64,000 bases of DNA from Posidonia oceanica (lineage: Eukaryota; Streptophyta; Magnoliopsida; Alismatales; Posidoniaceae): positions 3,534,001-3,598,000 of the forward strand of contig JAZBRS010000077.1 in assembly GCA_037176725.1 (NCBI GenBank). Direction: 5' to 3'. The notes under the pieces were generated by a model. It saw only the letters and a list, made by a program, of their open reading frames with translations. It did no database searches and had not been told where the DNA came from. This document shows, piece by piece, positions 47,062 to 58,244 of the stretch; position 1 is the first letter of the stretch, and each line of letters begins with the position of its first letter. Position numbers and translations under genes: made by a program.

Positions 47062-50000
47062 GTTCTTATCTTGTGGTGGGCCTAATGGCCAAAGTTCTGT
47101 TTGACTCAGGGAGCACATTCTCTTTTGTCTCCGAGTCTTTTGCAGCAAAGCTGGATGATGTACCAGCCAAGTTAGCTTTCTACCTAGAGGTGGTAACGCC
47201 GCTGGGTGAGCACAGTTTGGCATGGAGATATCTGCCTTCTGTCGATCTGGAGCTGAATGGCTGAGAGTTCGATGCCACTCTCATCCTCATGAGCATGAAT
47301 GAGTATGATGTTATCTTGGGCATGGACTGGTTGGGCCAAATATTCTGCTTTGATCGATTGTGCTCGCAGAAGGATTTTCTTTGGTGTTGCTGGGGCCGGT
47401 TCCTTCTTTGTGCAAGGTGTGCGCTAGGGTGAGCCTAAGCTTGTGATTTATGCTGTGAAGGCTTACAAGTCTTTGCCTCAGGATTGTGTGGGGTACCTTG
47501 CTAGTGTGGTTTCCTCCCCTTCTCCGGAGTCTGGTGTTCACAACATATCTGTTATGTGTGAATATCCCGACGTTTTCCCGGATGATTTGCCTGGCATGTC
47601 ACCTCATAGGGAAGTGGAGTTCTTTATTGAGCTGACTCCGGGCAGTGGTGCTGTTGCGAAGAATCCTTATCGGATGGAGCCAGCTGAGTTGCGGGAGCTC
47701 AAGGCCCAGCTGCAGGAGTTGCTGGACAAGGGGTTCATCAGGCCAAGTGTGTCTCCGTGGAGAGCGCTTGTCTTGTTCGTCCGTAAGAAGGATGGTTCAC
47801 TCCGGTTGTGTGTAGACTATCGGATGTTGAATCAGCTTACAGTAAAGAACAAGTATCCCTTGCCTCGTGTGGAAGACCTGTTTGATCAGTTGCAGTCTGC
47901 CTTCGTCTTCTCGAAGATTGATCTGAGATCAGGATATCACCAGTTGAGGATTCATGATTCAGACATTCCGAAGACTGCTTTCCGGACGCGGTATGGTCAT
48001 TTTGAGTTCGTGGTTATGCCTTTCAGCTTGACCAACACCCCTGCCACATTCATGGAATTGATGAACCGGATCTTCAGGCCTTTCTTGGACCAGTTTGTGG
48101 TGGTCTTTGTAGATGACATCTTGGTCTACTCCTCAGATAAGGCAGCTCATGCCCAACATCTGAGGGCGGTGCTGGATGTTCTGAGGCAGCACCAGCTGTA
48201 CATCAAGTTCTCCAAGTGTGAGTTCTAGTTGAGGGAGGTTATGTTCCTTGGCCACCTTATCTCTGGAGACGGCGTCAGAGTTGATCCTGCCAAGATTGAG
48301 GCGGTTAGCAATTGGTAGAGACCCAGGAGTGTGTCTGAGATTAAAAGTTTCCTGGGGTTGGTAGGTTACTACAGGAGGTTTATCAGGGATTTCTCTTCTA
48401 TTGCTTCATCCCTGACAGCTCTCACCAAGCAAGGGGTTCCGTTCATTTGGGACCAAGGTTGTGAGACAAGTTTTAATGAGTTGAAGGCTCGTCTGACTTC
48501 TGCTTCTGTTCTGACCTTGCCTTCTGGTGGTGGTGGCTTCACTATATATAGTGATGCTAGTGGTGTTGGGTTGGGTAGTGTTCTGATGCAGCGTGACAAT
48601 GTTGTGGCTTATGCCTCCCGTCAGTTGAAAGACTACGAGAAGAATTATCCTACCTATGATCTTGAGATGGCTGCCGTGGTGTTCGCACTGAAGCTTTGGC
48701 GACACTACCTGTATGGGGAGCAGTTTGAGGTATACACGGATCACAAGAGTCTGAAGTATATCTTTACTCAGAAGGACCTCAACATGCGGCAGCGGAGGTG
48801 GGTGGAGTATCTCAAGGACTATGATTTCAGTTTGTCCTACCACCCTAGGAAGGCCAACATGGTCGCCGATACTCTTAGTCGGCGTACGCACGTCATGTCT
48901 AGCCTGATGGTCAAGGAGTGGACCATGTTAGAGGATCTGGTTGACTGTGGACTCAAGAGACTACATCGGGAAGCAGGCGGTGCCTATATGGCGAGCTTGT
49001 CTGTTCATCCCAAGTTAGTGGAGTTCATTGTTGCTTGTCAACAGACAAATCCTTTCTTTCAGACGACTGTTGAGAAGTTACACGCTGGGGAAGTGCCGGA
49101 CTTTTCTCTTGACGTACATAGGGAGCTGAGGTTTGATCAGCGCTTGTTTATGCCCCAGTATGAGGAGACTAGGCGGAGGTTACTGGATGAAGCTCATAGA
49201 TCCAAGTACACCGTCCACCAAGGATCCACGAAAATGTATCGGGATCTGAAGCAGAATTTTTGGTGGGCTGGCATGAAGAGAGAAGTTGCTGACTATATGG
49301 CAAGGTGTGTGACCTGCCAGCTAGTCAAGACAGAGCACCAGAGACCTGGAGGAACTCTTCAGCCTTTGAGTATACCGGAATGGAAATGGGAGCACATTTC
49401 TATGGATTTTGTGACTAGGTTGCCGCGTTCTTCGAGGAAGAACGTCACCATGTGGGTGATCGTTGATTGGCTAACCAAGTCAGCTCATTTTCTTGCTATC
49501 CGAGTGAATCTTCCTTTACGGCGGTTGGCAGAACTATACGTATCGGATATCGTTCGGTTGCATGGTGTTCCTGTATCCATTGTATCTGATATAGACACGC
49601 GGTTTACATCAAGGTTCTGGAGGACTCTGCAGGAGGCTTTTGGCACGGTACTCAATTTCAGTACAGCTTTCCACCCTCAGTCGGATGGTCAGACAGAGAG
49701 GACTATCCAGACTCTGGAGGATATGTTGAGAGCTTGTGCCCTGGATTTGCAAGGAAGTTGGGAGGACCACCTGCCGTTGGTTGAGTTTGCTTACAACAAT
49801 AGTTACCACTCTAGCATCGGGATGGCACCATACGATGCTCTGTATGGTAGGCCCTGCAGATCCCCAGTTTGCTGGAGCGAGGTAGGTGAGCGGCAGCTTC
49901 TTGGTCCGGAGTTTGTGCAGCAATATGCAGACAAGGTGGACTTGATCCGTAGAAGGCTTCTGACTGCACAGAGTCGGCAGAAGAGTTATGCTGACCGGAG

Positions 50001-50448
50001 GTGGAGACCGTTGGTGTTTCTGGTGGGAGATTTTGTGTTCTTGAAGGTTTCACCGACCAAGGGTGTGAAGAGGTTTGGCAAGCGTGGGAAGCTGAGTCCC
50101 CGCTATATTGGTCCGTACTAGATCACATAGAGGGTTGGTGAAGTTGCCTATAGATTGGCCCTACCACCAGAGCTGTTAGCAGTGCACAGCGTGTTCCACG
50201 TCTCCATGCTGAGGAAGTATTTGGCTGATGTTTCACAGATGATCCCTGTTCAGCCAGAGGTGCTCCAGGAAGATCTCTCCTTTGTTAAGGAAGCTGTCCA
50301 GATTGTTGATCGTAGAGAACAAGTGTTGCGGAATAAGGTAATTCCGCTGGTTCTTGTGAGATGGCAGCATCATGGAGCAGAAGAGGCCACTTAGGAGCGC
50401 GAGGATGGCATCCTTGCTCAATACCCGTACCTTTTCGCTTACCATTGA
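47062..50448 (+). pseudogene. Element B pol: protease, RT, RNase H, integrase, chromodomain-like end
   Basis: Protease: LFDSGSTFSFVS, then a TGA at 47262-47264 and a +1 shift near 47337 just after GMDWL. RT (47443-48228): [48 protein letters not shown] and [10 protein letters not shown]; this domain is full length, unlike element A. TAG stops: 47426, 48226 and 48316. RNase H and integrase (48331-50121) are open over 596 codons: [26 protein letters not shown], then [37 protein letters not shown] (Ile where Arg is usual) and [14 protein letters not shown] at 50119, 50128 and 50392 interrupt the C-terminal HVSMLRKYLAD..LRNKVIPLVLVRW module, which ends at TGA 50446-50448. Confidence 0.92.
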
Positions 50449-50482
50449 TTTCGGGGGCGAAATCCATTTTAAGAGTTTATGA
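50449..50482 (+). other. 3' junction and polypurine region of element B
   Basis: TTTCGGGGGCGAAATCC, then TTTTAAGAGTTTATGA, before TGTAACACCC. Tekay-like 3' junction. Confidence 0.6.
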
Positions 50483-53400
50483 TGTAACACCCGAGAATTC
50501 ATTTCCCTTTAATTATGCTTGTTTAATGAATTCCTTGGCTTTGGTCAGGTGTTAGTGGCCTTGTGGGCCCCACTTGAGTTGTTGTGGGCCCCATCTGTGA
50601 TTTGTGTGGGTCTCCACCTGTATTGTTGTGGTGGACTTCTACTTGTGGTGGTTGGTGGGACAAATTGTGGTCTGGTCCCTATGTTTCTCTCTCTCTTTCT
50701 CCCTCTCTCTTTCTCTCCCTTCCTCTCTCTCTCTCTCCCTCTCCCTCCTTCCCTCTCTCTCTCCTTCCCACCCTCTCCCCCTCACGTGCCCTCCCCCTCC
50801 TTCCTTCCCCCACCCCCTTCCTCCCCCACACGTGCCAACCTCCCTCCCCCTCACGCATGGATTCCTCCTCCCCCTTTCCCCGGTTCGTGCCCGCTCCTCC
50901 CCTCGCCCGTGCTGTGCCCTAGCCGGCGGCAGCACCTCTCCTCCTCCCCCTCTCCCCATTGATCTCTCCCCCTCCTTCCTTTCCCCTCCTCCTCCTTTCC
51001 CCCTTCTCCCCTTCTCGTCCCCTCCTTCCTCCTCCTCTTCCTCTCCTCTGCTGGTGTCGGTGGCGGTTGCTGGTGGTGGCCCGGCGTGCGGTGGTCGGCG
51101 ATGGTGCGGCGAGCGAGCTTTGGTCGTTATCCCGGTGGAGTGGCGTGCTCGGTGTACGTGTGGATCGCCGGTGGACGAAGATTGTCTCTCTGTCCTAAGG
51201 TACACGCCTCGCCTTAGGAGCCTTTATATTTAGAATTTGCCTTGCATGTGTCCATTGTCATGATTTGTATGTTATATTTAAGTTTAGTAATGATTAGGGA
51301 TTTATATGTATATAGGCGAATTTAATTGGCTTCAGTAGGTTTATAGCTTGAATGTGGTTTTTCGCCGTTTGATGAGGGTGAATGCTCTCAAATGGCTTGA
51401 TTATAGTTTTATTGTGTGCCTTGCCATGTTTATATGCCATGGTAGAGGTTTGGTAATTTTTAGAGATTTATTGTAGTTTTTGGTCGAATTTATGGCCCGT
51501 ATGACTTAAATACTAGTATTGTGGTTTCCTAGTGAATTCCGGTGTTTTGGGCCTCGGATTGAGGCGATTGTGATATATTTGTGTTACTCGAGCTGAGACG
51601 CTCGTTTGCATGTGTTGCGTGCCCGGTTTGGTGCAGATTTGATATGGTTTTGGGGTTTTTATAGAATTCGACTTGAATATTGGATTTCCAGTGTTTTCTT
51701 GTGTTGCGTGCCTCGGAATGCCATATCGAGGGTATGGTTGCATTCCTTGTTTTATTCCGGAGATTCCGGTATATGGCACGCTAGTTTTAGAGTTTGATTC
51801 GATTATTTTGGGTTTTAAGTCGGTTTTATAAGTTGGCTGCCCTGTCCTGGTTCGGCACGACTTTTTTGGTCGGTCTGCTGATTTCTGGGGGATATCGATA
51901 TACCGGTGTGATATCGATATCACATTTTTCCATCAAATTTGGACCAGGACCTGATTTCGGTCGACCGTTCTTGATCGGTTTGCCGTTTTCATGGTTCGAT
52001 CGGTCGGCCGGTGGATTTAGTTCCACCGAAGCAAGGATTTTCGGTACGACTGATGTGATATCGGTCTGTCGATCACTGTGCAGACCGGTCGACCGGTAGA
52101 TTTGGTTCCACCGAAATAGTGATTTTTGGTATACCGGTTGGAGTACCGGTCTGCCGATTTTGGTCTGGGATGCTCTCCCAGGCTTGTTTTCCAATGTGGT
52201 TTCCTCGGTTGGTTTTAGGGCTTATTGTGTTTTAGCCCATGATATTTGATAAATGTTTTCAAAGAGATTTCTAAGGAAAATATGAATGGTTTGCAAATGG
52301 TTTTACCGAGGTTTTCCGTGCCCGAAAACCTGGGAGTTGTGTTGGCTGCACCCGAGGATGCGACGGTGTTCCTAGTGTGTCGCACACTTCTCCTAGGTTG
52401 AGGTTTGGGGGTCGGGGTGCCGGCCATACCTAGTGGTATCGTAGCAGCGGACTTGGGAGGTATGATACTCCTGTGTAGCTTGGCGTGATACCTTAGTGTT
52501 GCGGGCACCGGGACTCACCTTGTTTTAGTGCTGGCTGAGCCTAGGGGTTGGAGCCTCTAGTGGTTCGGGGCACTGGTGCTGGCTGAGCCTAGGAGTTGAA
52601 GCCTCTAGTGGTTCGAAGCACTGAGTTGAGGTCGCCGTATATTAGGTGTGCCTTGTGATTTGTCTTGAGTGAGGACAACTTGCCCAGTTGGGGTGAGTAG
52701 CTTCCTTGGTGAGGGATTGCTTTTGAGGCGTCTCTAGTGACAAGATGCCGAGACAGACACGCTCCTCCACAGGACGGGTGTCCGTGGCAGTGCAGTGAGC
52801 TGTAGGGGTGAGTCCCTAGCTACTACTTAAGGCCAGATCGGTTGCTTGGCGCTAGGCAATACGATCAGTTGTGGTTTTGCGCCCGTGGGACTGTGTTTGG
52901 TTGTTGCTGGTCGTATCAGGCCTTGAGCTTTGCCTGAGTTTGGGCTTAGTGAGTTTTGCTGTTGTTTGGGGCCATATTGGGCCAGTTGCTTTCCGCTTGT
53001 GTATGGCATGAGTTTGTGGTTTTTGTTTTGGGCCGTATTAGGCCAGATGTTTTCCCGCCTAGTTGTGGCGTGTGGCTTTGGTTTTGAGTTTTAGGCCGAT
53101 AGGCCATTATATTGATTGTGATTTAGTTTTGCAAGGTATTTCCGCCTTGTCTTGGCCAGTGGGCCGAGTGTTTTTCCAACCTGAGGGGTTGGAGGGTTTT
53201 GAGTGGTTTTGAGGTTTGGGTTGGTGGGCCGTGGCTTTGTGATTTATATTTTGTTAACGTCTGTCTTCCACAGTTTTAGCTTGTAGGCTTTGGGAAGGGT
53301 GTTTTATTATTAATATTATTGCTTGTTGTGGACCCAGATTTTGAGGTTTTACCGGTTGTGCTGTATTTGAGGTTTTACACCGGTTTCTCGCGTGATTTTG

Positions 53401-53640
53401 CAAGGTGTGTGCTGAGTGACGATTTCTAGGTCACTCACGTGTGCTTGTTTGGTTTTCAGATGCAGATGATTAGCTGGTTTTGGAGTATAGTGCATATAGT
53501 AGGAGTCACGTAGCTGTCCACTGCAGGTTCCTAGCATTGATATTGTTGTTAGCCTAGTGTTTTATTGTAATTGTTGTATTTAATTAAATTTTAAATTTGT
53601 TAGGCTATAGGTTTTGTGGGTAGCGACGCGGGTCGTTACA
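50483..53640 (+). repeat. 3' LTR of element B
   Basis: A 3,158-bp copy of 42447-45606. About 280 bp around 51310-51590 and about 400 bp around 52835-53210 appear identical or nearly so to the partner. Differences concentrate in the TCGG/CCGA cluster (51850-52165) and at 52320-52680. Confidence 0.93.
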
Positions 53641-53759
53641 AATTATGGCATAATAATGATTAGGAGAATCATTAGAATAATCTAAGGAATGCCTTAAACG
53701 AATTAGCAAGATCCCTCTTGGACTGTAGTTTAGAATAAAAGACTATATGTAGCCAATTG
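53641..53759. other. Short spacer between element B and a Tat-type LTR
   Basis: 119 bp of AT-rich DNA beginning with the element B target duplication AATTA. No gene is seen. Confidence 0.6.
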
Positions 53760-56272
53760 TGCGATCGAGTGGCTCGAAAGCCGGATCGCGAGCCATGGCC
53801 AACAGTGGATTCCGAAGAAGGGCACTCGACTCGAAAGAAAACACACTAGAAAAAGGAAGCGAAGAATGTAAGGAAAAACAAACAAAATAAAGACAAGGGA
53901 GTCACCACCTAATCTATTTTAAAAACCATGAGACTAGGAAAACCATTATGCGAAAATATGCAGAAAAACTTATGCAATAGAAAACATGCAAATCCGATCT
54001 AAATATGACACAAGGTCAATGTGGTCTAGAGAAAGGGTAAGGACTCCTGTTACGTGCGGGGAAGGTGTTAGGCACCCCTGACACACCCGAGGAAGTCGGT
54101 CTTTCTAACGTCATTCCACTCTTGTGTGGAAAATGTTGGTGTATAACGCCGATTTATGTTCGCCTGGGGGCGGTATGCAACATGCAATTATAAACCATGC
54201 AAAGCTTAGCAAAAATCATGCAAAAAGACTAAACAAAGTTAACATGTCAGTATGCAACAATAATCAAAACGGATAAACAAAGCCAAAGTGACGCGAGCCA
54301 CAAACAAGACGGCATCCAAGGGTTCAGCTCATTGTTTGGAACCTGGCTTGAGTTGCCGGTCGTCACGGCGAAAGTGCACATCGCCGCTGTGCGCAGTGAC
54401 GGTGCAAGTCACCGCTCTGACTGACGGCCAAGGCTGCTACAGGCTTGCCAGACAACAAGCTTTGCTAGTCGACTAAGCCATGCAAACGGCCGTGAAACCT
54501 GCAAACAAGCATTCACATAGACAGATGGCATAACAACACATTCATGCAATCAAAATGTAAAACAAGCCTCTGCGTCACGTGATACGTCGGCGCAAAGTTG
54601 GGTCGGGAGACTGTGAAAATACACAGTCGAGTCGCCGCTGTGAGTGGCGACACGACTAGCAGTCCCTTGACTGGACTTCGACGCCAAACCACGCGCCGAT
54701 GGCAGTGCCTAAAATCAAACCAATGGCCTGGGAAGCTCGACGGCGTTCCCAGGAACACATGCATGCAATCAAAATTGAAAATGACCCACTGGATCGCTCC
54801 ACCCACCTAATGAGTTTCCTCGCCGGCGGCCATGGAGGAGGCCAGGGAGCTTCGGAGCTTATGCACAGCTCACGGGAAGCAAGGTGGAGGTGAGACGAAA
54901 CCAAGGAAGCAAACAGAATTGAAAAAAAGCAAGTGTGCACTTCCCACCACCTTATTGCCGTCGACGGTCGGCGACACTGGCTGTCCAGCCATGAGGGAGG
55001 CTAGGAGCATGATGGGCAGCGTCTAGGACGTCGGTGAATGATGGGGAAGGAAGGTGCAAGTGTTGTGAAGCTAATGGAATAAAAAACAAGGGGATCCGGT
55101 CTTCCACGGAGGCTTCTTCAACGTGTCGGAGCTCGCAGGTGTAGCCAGCCATGTCGACGGCGGCGAGCCCGAGAGCTTCCCTAGAGCACGGAGGAGGTTC
55201 GGGGAAGGTCGGTCATGCAAGGGGAAGTGTGTGCAAGCTCGAAGACGAACCATGCCACGTGATCAATGGCCGGCCGGCCTCACATGGCGGCCTCACGTCG
55301 TCAGAGCCGAGGAAGATGAAGTGGAAAACGGCAAAATAAAGCACTAAAAATGTGGGAAACAATATGAAAATGGTCCACTACCTACAAGGAACGAAATCAA
55401 ATGCAAAGGGGAGAGATTACCTGAGCGGAGAAGGTCGTCTTCTCCAGCTCTGGCGAGGTCCGGTAGAGCCAAACTCGGAAGGCGGCAAGCGGGAGAGGCT
55501 CTCAGACGCACGGAACGCTTGGGAAAGATCGCTCTCGCACAGGGGAAGCTCTCGGATAGCTCTGGAGGTCGGTTGGCTTGCGAATTATGGAGAGAAGTGT
55601 CGAAAACTGTGTTGGGTTCGCCGATTTTGTTCAACGAGCTCTGTCAGGTGGCAGGCAGCGTCGTCAGGTAGAAGGGATGGCAAGTAAGTGTGGCAGAGGA
55701 CATGAAAGTCCTCCAGAAGGGACGAGTTGTAAGTGGCGGAGGGGCTGGAGGCGATGGGTTGTAAGTGTTGTAGGTCGGTGGAGGAAGGTGACGGCAGGAC
55801 GCGCGCGGGAGTTCGAACAGGTCCCAAGTCACCGCTCCGTTTGGCGACAATGCACGTCGCCTTTGAGATAGGCGACAACACATAGTCGCTGCTGGGACGG
55901 GCGACCACACTGAACAGGGCTTGCTGTAGTGAAATCCAGGTCCTTTCCCTGCAGTTGAGCTGCTAATGGGCGTTAGTTTTTAGTTTAAAGTTTTTGGGTT
56001 GGTTTGGGTTTGATTTGTTGGTTTTGAAATGGGTTTGGTTTTGGATTTGGAATAGGATTTGGAATTTGGATTTGAATAAGGTTGGGATTTGGGATTAAGA
56101 TTGGGACCAACGTTTGGGATTAGGATTAACGTTGGGATGGTTTGGATTAAGGTTTGGGATCGGGATTAGGTCTGAGATTGGGATTGGGATTAAGGTTTGT
56201 GTTTGCCGCTCCACAATCCGAGTAAGCCTCCAGAAAGATCCGTCAAGGACCAGTTAAAACGGGATGTCTATA
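53760..56272 (-). repeat. Tat/Ogre-like LTR, minus orientation, next to its polypurine tract
   Basis: On the + strand it runs from TGCGATCGAGTGG to GGGATGTCTATA, so the minus strand starts TATAGACATCCC and is preceded by GAGAGGGGCATC. The conserved Tat block is at about 54025-54110 on the minus strand (+ strand: GGTAAGGACTCCTGTTACG, then GGTGTTAGGCACCCC). The polypurine tract on its right makes it a 3' LTR whose body should lie to the right. No 5-bp duplication matches across it, so it is not a solo LTR. Frames inside (54288-55910) are not convincing genes. Confidence 0.75.
54340..55906. repeat. GTCGCC..GGCGAC paired-dyad modules in the minus LTR
   Basis: Three modules. At 54340-54435: GGCGAaagtgcacaTCGCC and GTGACggtgcaaGTCAC. 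At 54605-54655: GACTGTGaaaataCACAGTC, then GTCGCC..GGCGAC. At 55826-55906: GGCGACaatgcacGTCGCC overlapping GTCGCC..GGCGAC. Loops are in lower case. The layout resembles the hairpin modules of the solo LTR at 15807, with a different word. Confidence 0.7.
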
Positions 56273-56642
56273 GATGCCCCTCTCTGAGCGAGGTCAAGGT
56301 ACCGAGGCTGCTGCTCAGGGTTGACAAGACATCCCACCGAATTGATAGGAGCACAGATGTTGTCGGTGTGAGTCACTTATCCGACGAATACACCGGAAGT
56401 CATGACTCGTTGCCGTAAGGCGAATGCAAAGGCAAATGCAAGTGTAGATGCTGATGCATGATGCAATGTTGATGCTGATGCGAGACTAATGCTGATACAA
56501 GATCTACACTAATGCTCGCCGCGCTGGACTTCGCTGGGGGAGACGTGGGCGATGTGTGCATGCGATGCTGGTGTTGCTATCTAGCATGTGATGCTGGTAC
56601 TACTACCTAACATGCGATGCTGATGCAATGAACTATGAAATG
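56273..56642 (-). other. 3'UTR of the minus-oriented Tat element
   Basis: Reverse-complement homologue of about 1330-1551: polypurine tract, AGTCATGACT region and GATGCTGATGC words. The words also continue to about 56630 (CATGCGATGCTGATGC). Confidence 0.6.
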
Positions 56643-56775
56643 ACAGACTCATCACCGGATAGTTTGGGTTATCGGTCCAAGGAGTTGACGGACTCGTCAC
56701 CGGATAGTTTGGGTTATCGGCCCAAGGAGTTGATGGACTCGTCACCGGATAGTTTGGGTTATCGGCTCGAAAAAG
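56643..56775. repeat. 45-bp tandem repeat, three copies
   Basis: Unit GACTCGTCACCGGATAGTTT, then GGGTTATCGGCCCAAGGAGT. Copies start at 56646, 56691 and 56736. Each contains a weak GATA..TATC dyad. Confidence 0.85.
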
Positions 56776-56884
56776 GACGCCTGACATTGTGACGGGTGTC
56801 AATCGAGCAGTTGGGGCTGCCAGCCCAAACGAGAAAGAGGATAGCTTGTCCTTGCCCGAGGAAGCAAGCAAGCGGGACTCTTGC

Positions 56885-57205
56885 AGAGTCGCACGAAAGA
56901 AAAAGGGGCAAATTTCTCTACTGAGAACGTGCGAAAGAAAATGGGGCATCCTTCTCTACAGAGAACGCACGAAAGAAAAGGGGTAAATCTTTCCTACCGA
57001 GAAGGCAAGCAAGAAAGGGGGCATCCTTTCCTGCCGAGAAGGCAAGCAAGAAAAGGGACATCCGTTCCTGCTGAGAAGGCAAGCAAGAAAAGGGGCATCC
57101 TTTCCTGTCGAGAAGGCAAGTAAGAAAAGGGGCATCCTCTCTTCTGCTAACGAAGCAAGCAAGAAAAGGGGGCATCCTCTCCTGCTGAGAAAGCAAGCAA
57201 GCGGG
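56885..57205. repeat. About 37-bp tandem repeat, roughly eight copies
   Basis: Unit GGGGCATCCTTTCCTGCCGA followed by GAAGGCAAGCAAGAAAA. The array is bounded by two copies of AAGCAAGCAAGCGGGACTC (about 56863 and 57189), a direct repeat. Confidence 0.85.
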
Positions 57206-57242
57206 ACTCCATCCGCTGGAGCGAAGTCGCGCAAAGGATGAT

Positions 57243-58180
57243 GATTGGCAAGTTTCAGACTTACCGACCGGAAAGGATAGGTTTCGGACCTATCGATCGT
57301 AAAGGAAAAGAAAAGTGATAAATTTCAGACTTATCGACCAGAAAGGATGAGTTTTGGACCCATTGATCGAAAAATCAAAAGAAAAATTGATAAGTTTCAG
57401 ACTTATCGATTGGAAAGGATGAGCTTCGGACCCATTGACCGGAAAGCAAATGAAAAAGTGATAAGTTTTGGACTTATCAACAGGAAAGGATGAGTTTCGG
57501 ACCCATCGATCGGAAAAGCAAAAGAAAAAGTGATAAGTTTCGGACTTATCGACCGGAAAGGTTGAGTTTTGGACCCATCGACTGGAAAGCAAAAGAAAAA
57601 GTGATAAGTTTCAGACTTATCGATTGGAAAGGATGAGTTTCGGACCTATCGACTGAAAAAGCAAAAGAAAAAGTGATAAGTTTCAGACTTATCGACCAGA
57701 AAGAATGAGTTTCGGACCCATCGACCGAAAAAGCAAAAGAAAAAGTGATAAGTTTCGGACTTATTAACCGGAAAGGATGAGTTTCGGACCCATCGACTAG
57801 AAAAGCAAAAGAAAAAGTGATAAGTTTCGGACTTATCGACCGGAAAGGATGAGTTTCGGACCCATCGACCGGAAAGCAAAAGAAAAAGTGATAAGTTTCG
57901 GACTTATCGACCGGAAAGGATGAGTTTCGGACCCATCGACCGGAAAGCAAAAGAAAAAGTGATAAGTTTCGGACTTATCGACCGGAAAGGATGAGTTTCG
58001 GACCCATTGACCGGAAAGCAAAAGAAAAAGTGATAAGTTTTGTACTTATCAACCGGAAAGGATGAGTTTCGAACCCATCGATCGGAAAAACAAAAGAAAA
58101 GTGATAAGTTTCAGACTTATCGACTGGAAAGGATGAGTTTCGGATCCATCGACCGGAAAAGTAAAAGAAAAAAGTAAAGG
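57243..58180 (+). repeat. 71-bp tandem repeat, about 13 copies, each with two hairpins
   Basis: Each unit has GATAAGTTTCGGACTTATC (7-bp arms, TTCGG loop), then CGACCGGAAAG, then GATGAGTTTCGGACCCATC (one mismatch in the arms), then CGACCGGAAAGCAAAAG. Near 57278 a copy reads GATAGGTTTCGGACCTATC, with both arms changed together. The array ends about 50 bp before the polypurine tract of the right LTR. Long - strand frames here are satellite translation. Confidence 0.9.
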
Positions 58181-58225
58181 GGCATCAGGAGATGAATCCG
58201 TGACAGTTAGGGATGTCAGCCAGGG

Positions 58226-58244
58226 AAAGATGGGGGAGTGATAC
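58226..58244 (+). other. Polypurine tract of the right Tat-type element
   Basis: AAAGATGGGGGAGTGATAC immediately before the LTR start TGTAGACACCCC. Confidence 0.75.

Larger units (their letters stand above)
42447..53640 (+). mobile_element. Element B: Tekay-like chromovirus (Ty3/gypsy), defective, recent-looking
   Basis: Complete 11,194-bp element with LTRs 42447-45606 and 50483-53640 and duplications AATTA at 42442-42446 and 53641-53645. Domain order is gag, protease, RT, RNase H, integrase, chromodomain-like end. The 3' junction CGGGGGCGAAATCCATTTTAA before TGTAACACCC is Tekay/Del-type. The protein sequence is clearly related to element A, but the LTRs are largely different. The coding region has about ten premature stops, while the LTRs are nearly identical over long stretches. 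Confidence 0.93.

Noticed and set aside
54288..55910. Several 60-110-codon frames in the minus-oriented Tat LTR
   Set aside because: GC-rich LTR sequence open in several frames, without domains, and covered by dyad modules.
56643..58180. Regular repeats considered as a CRISPR array
   Set aside because: Tandem units without unique spacers, in a plant retrotransposon 3'UTR.
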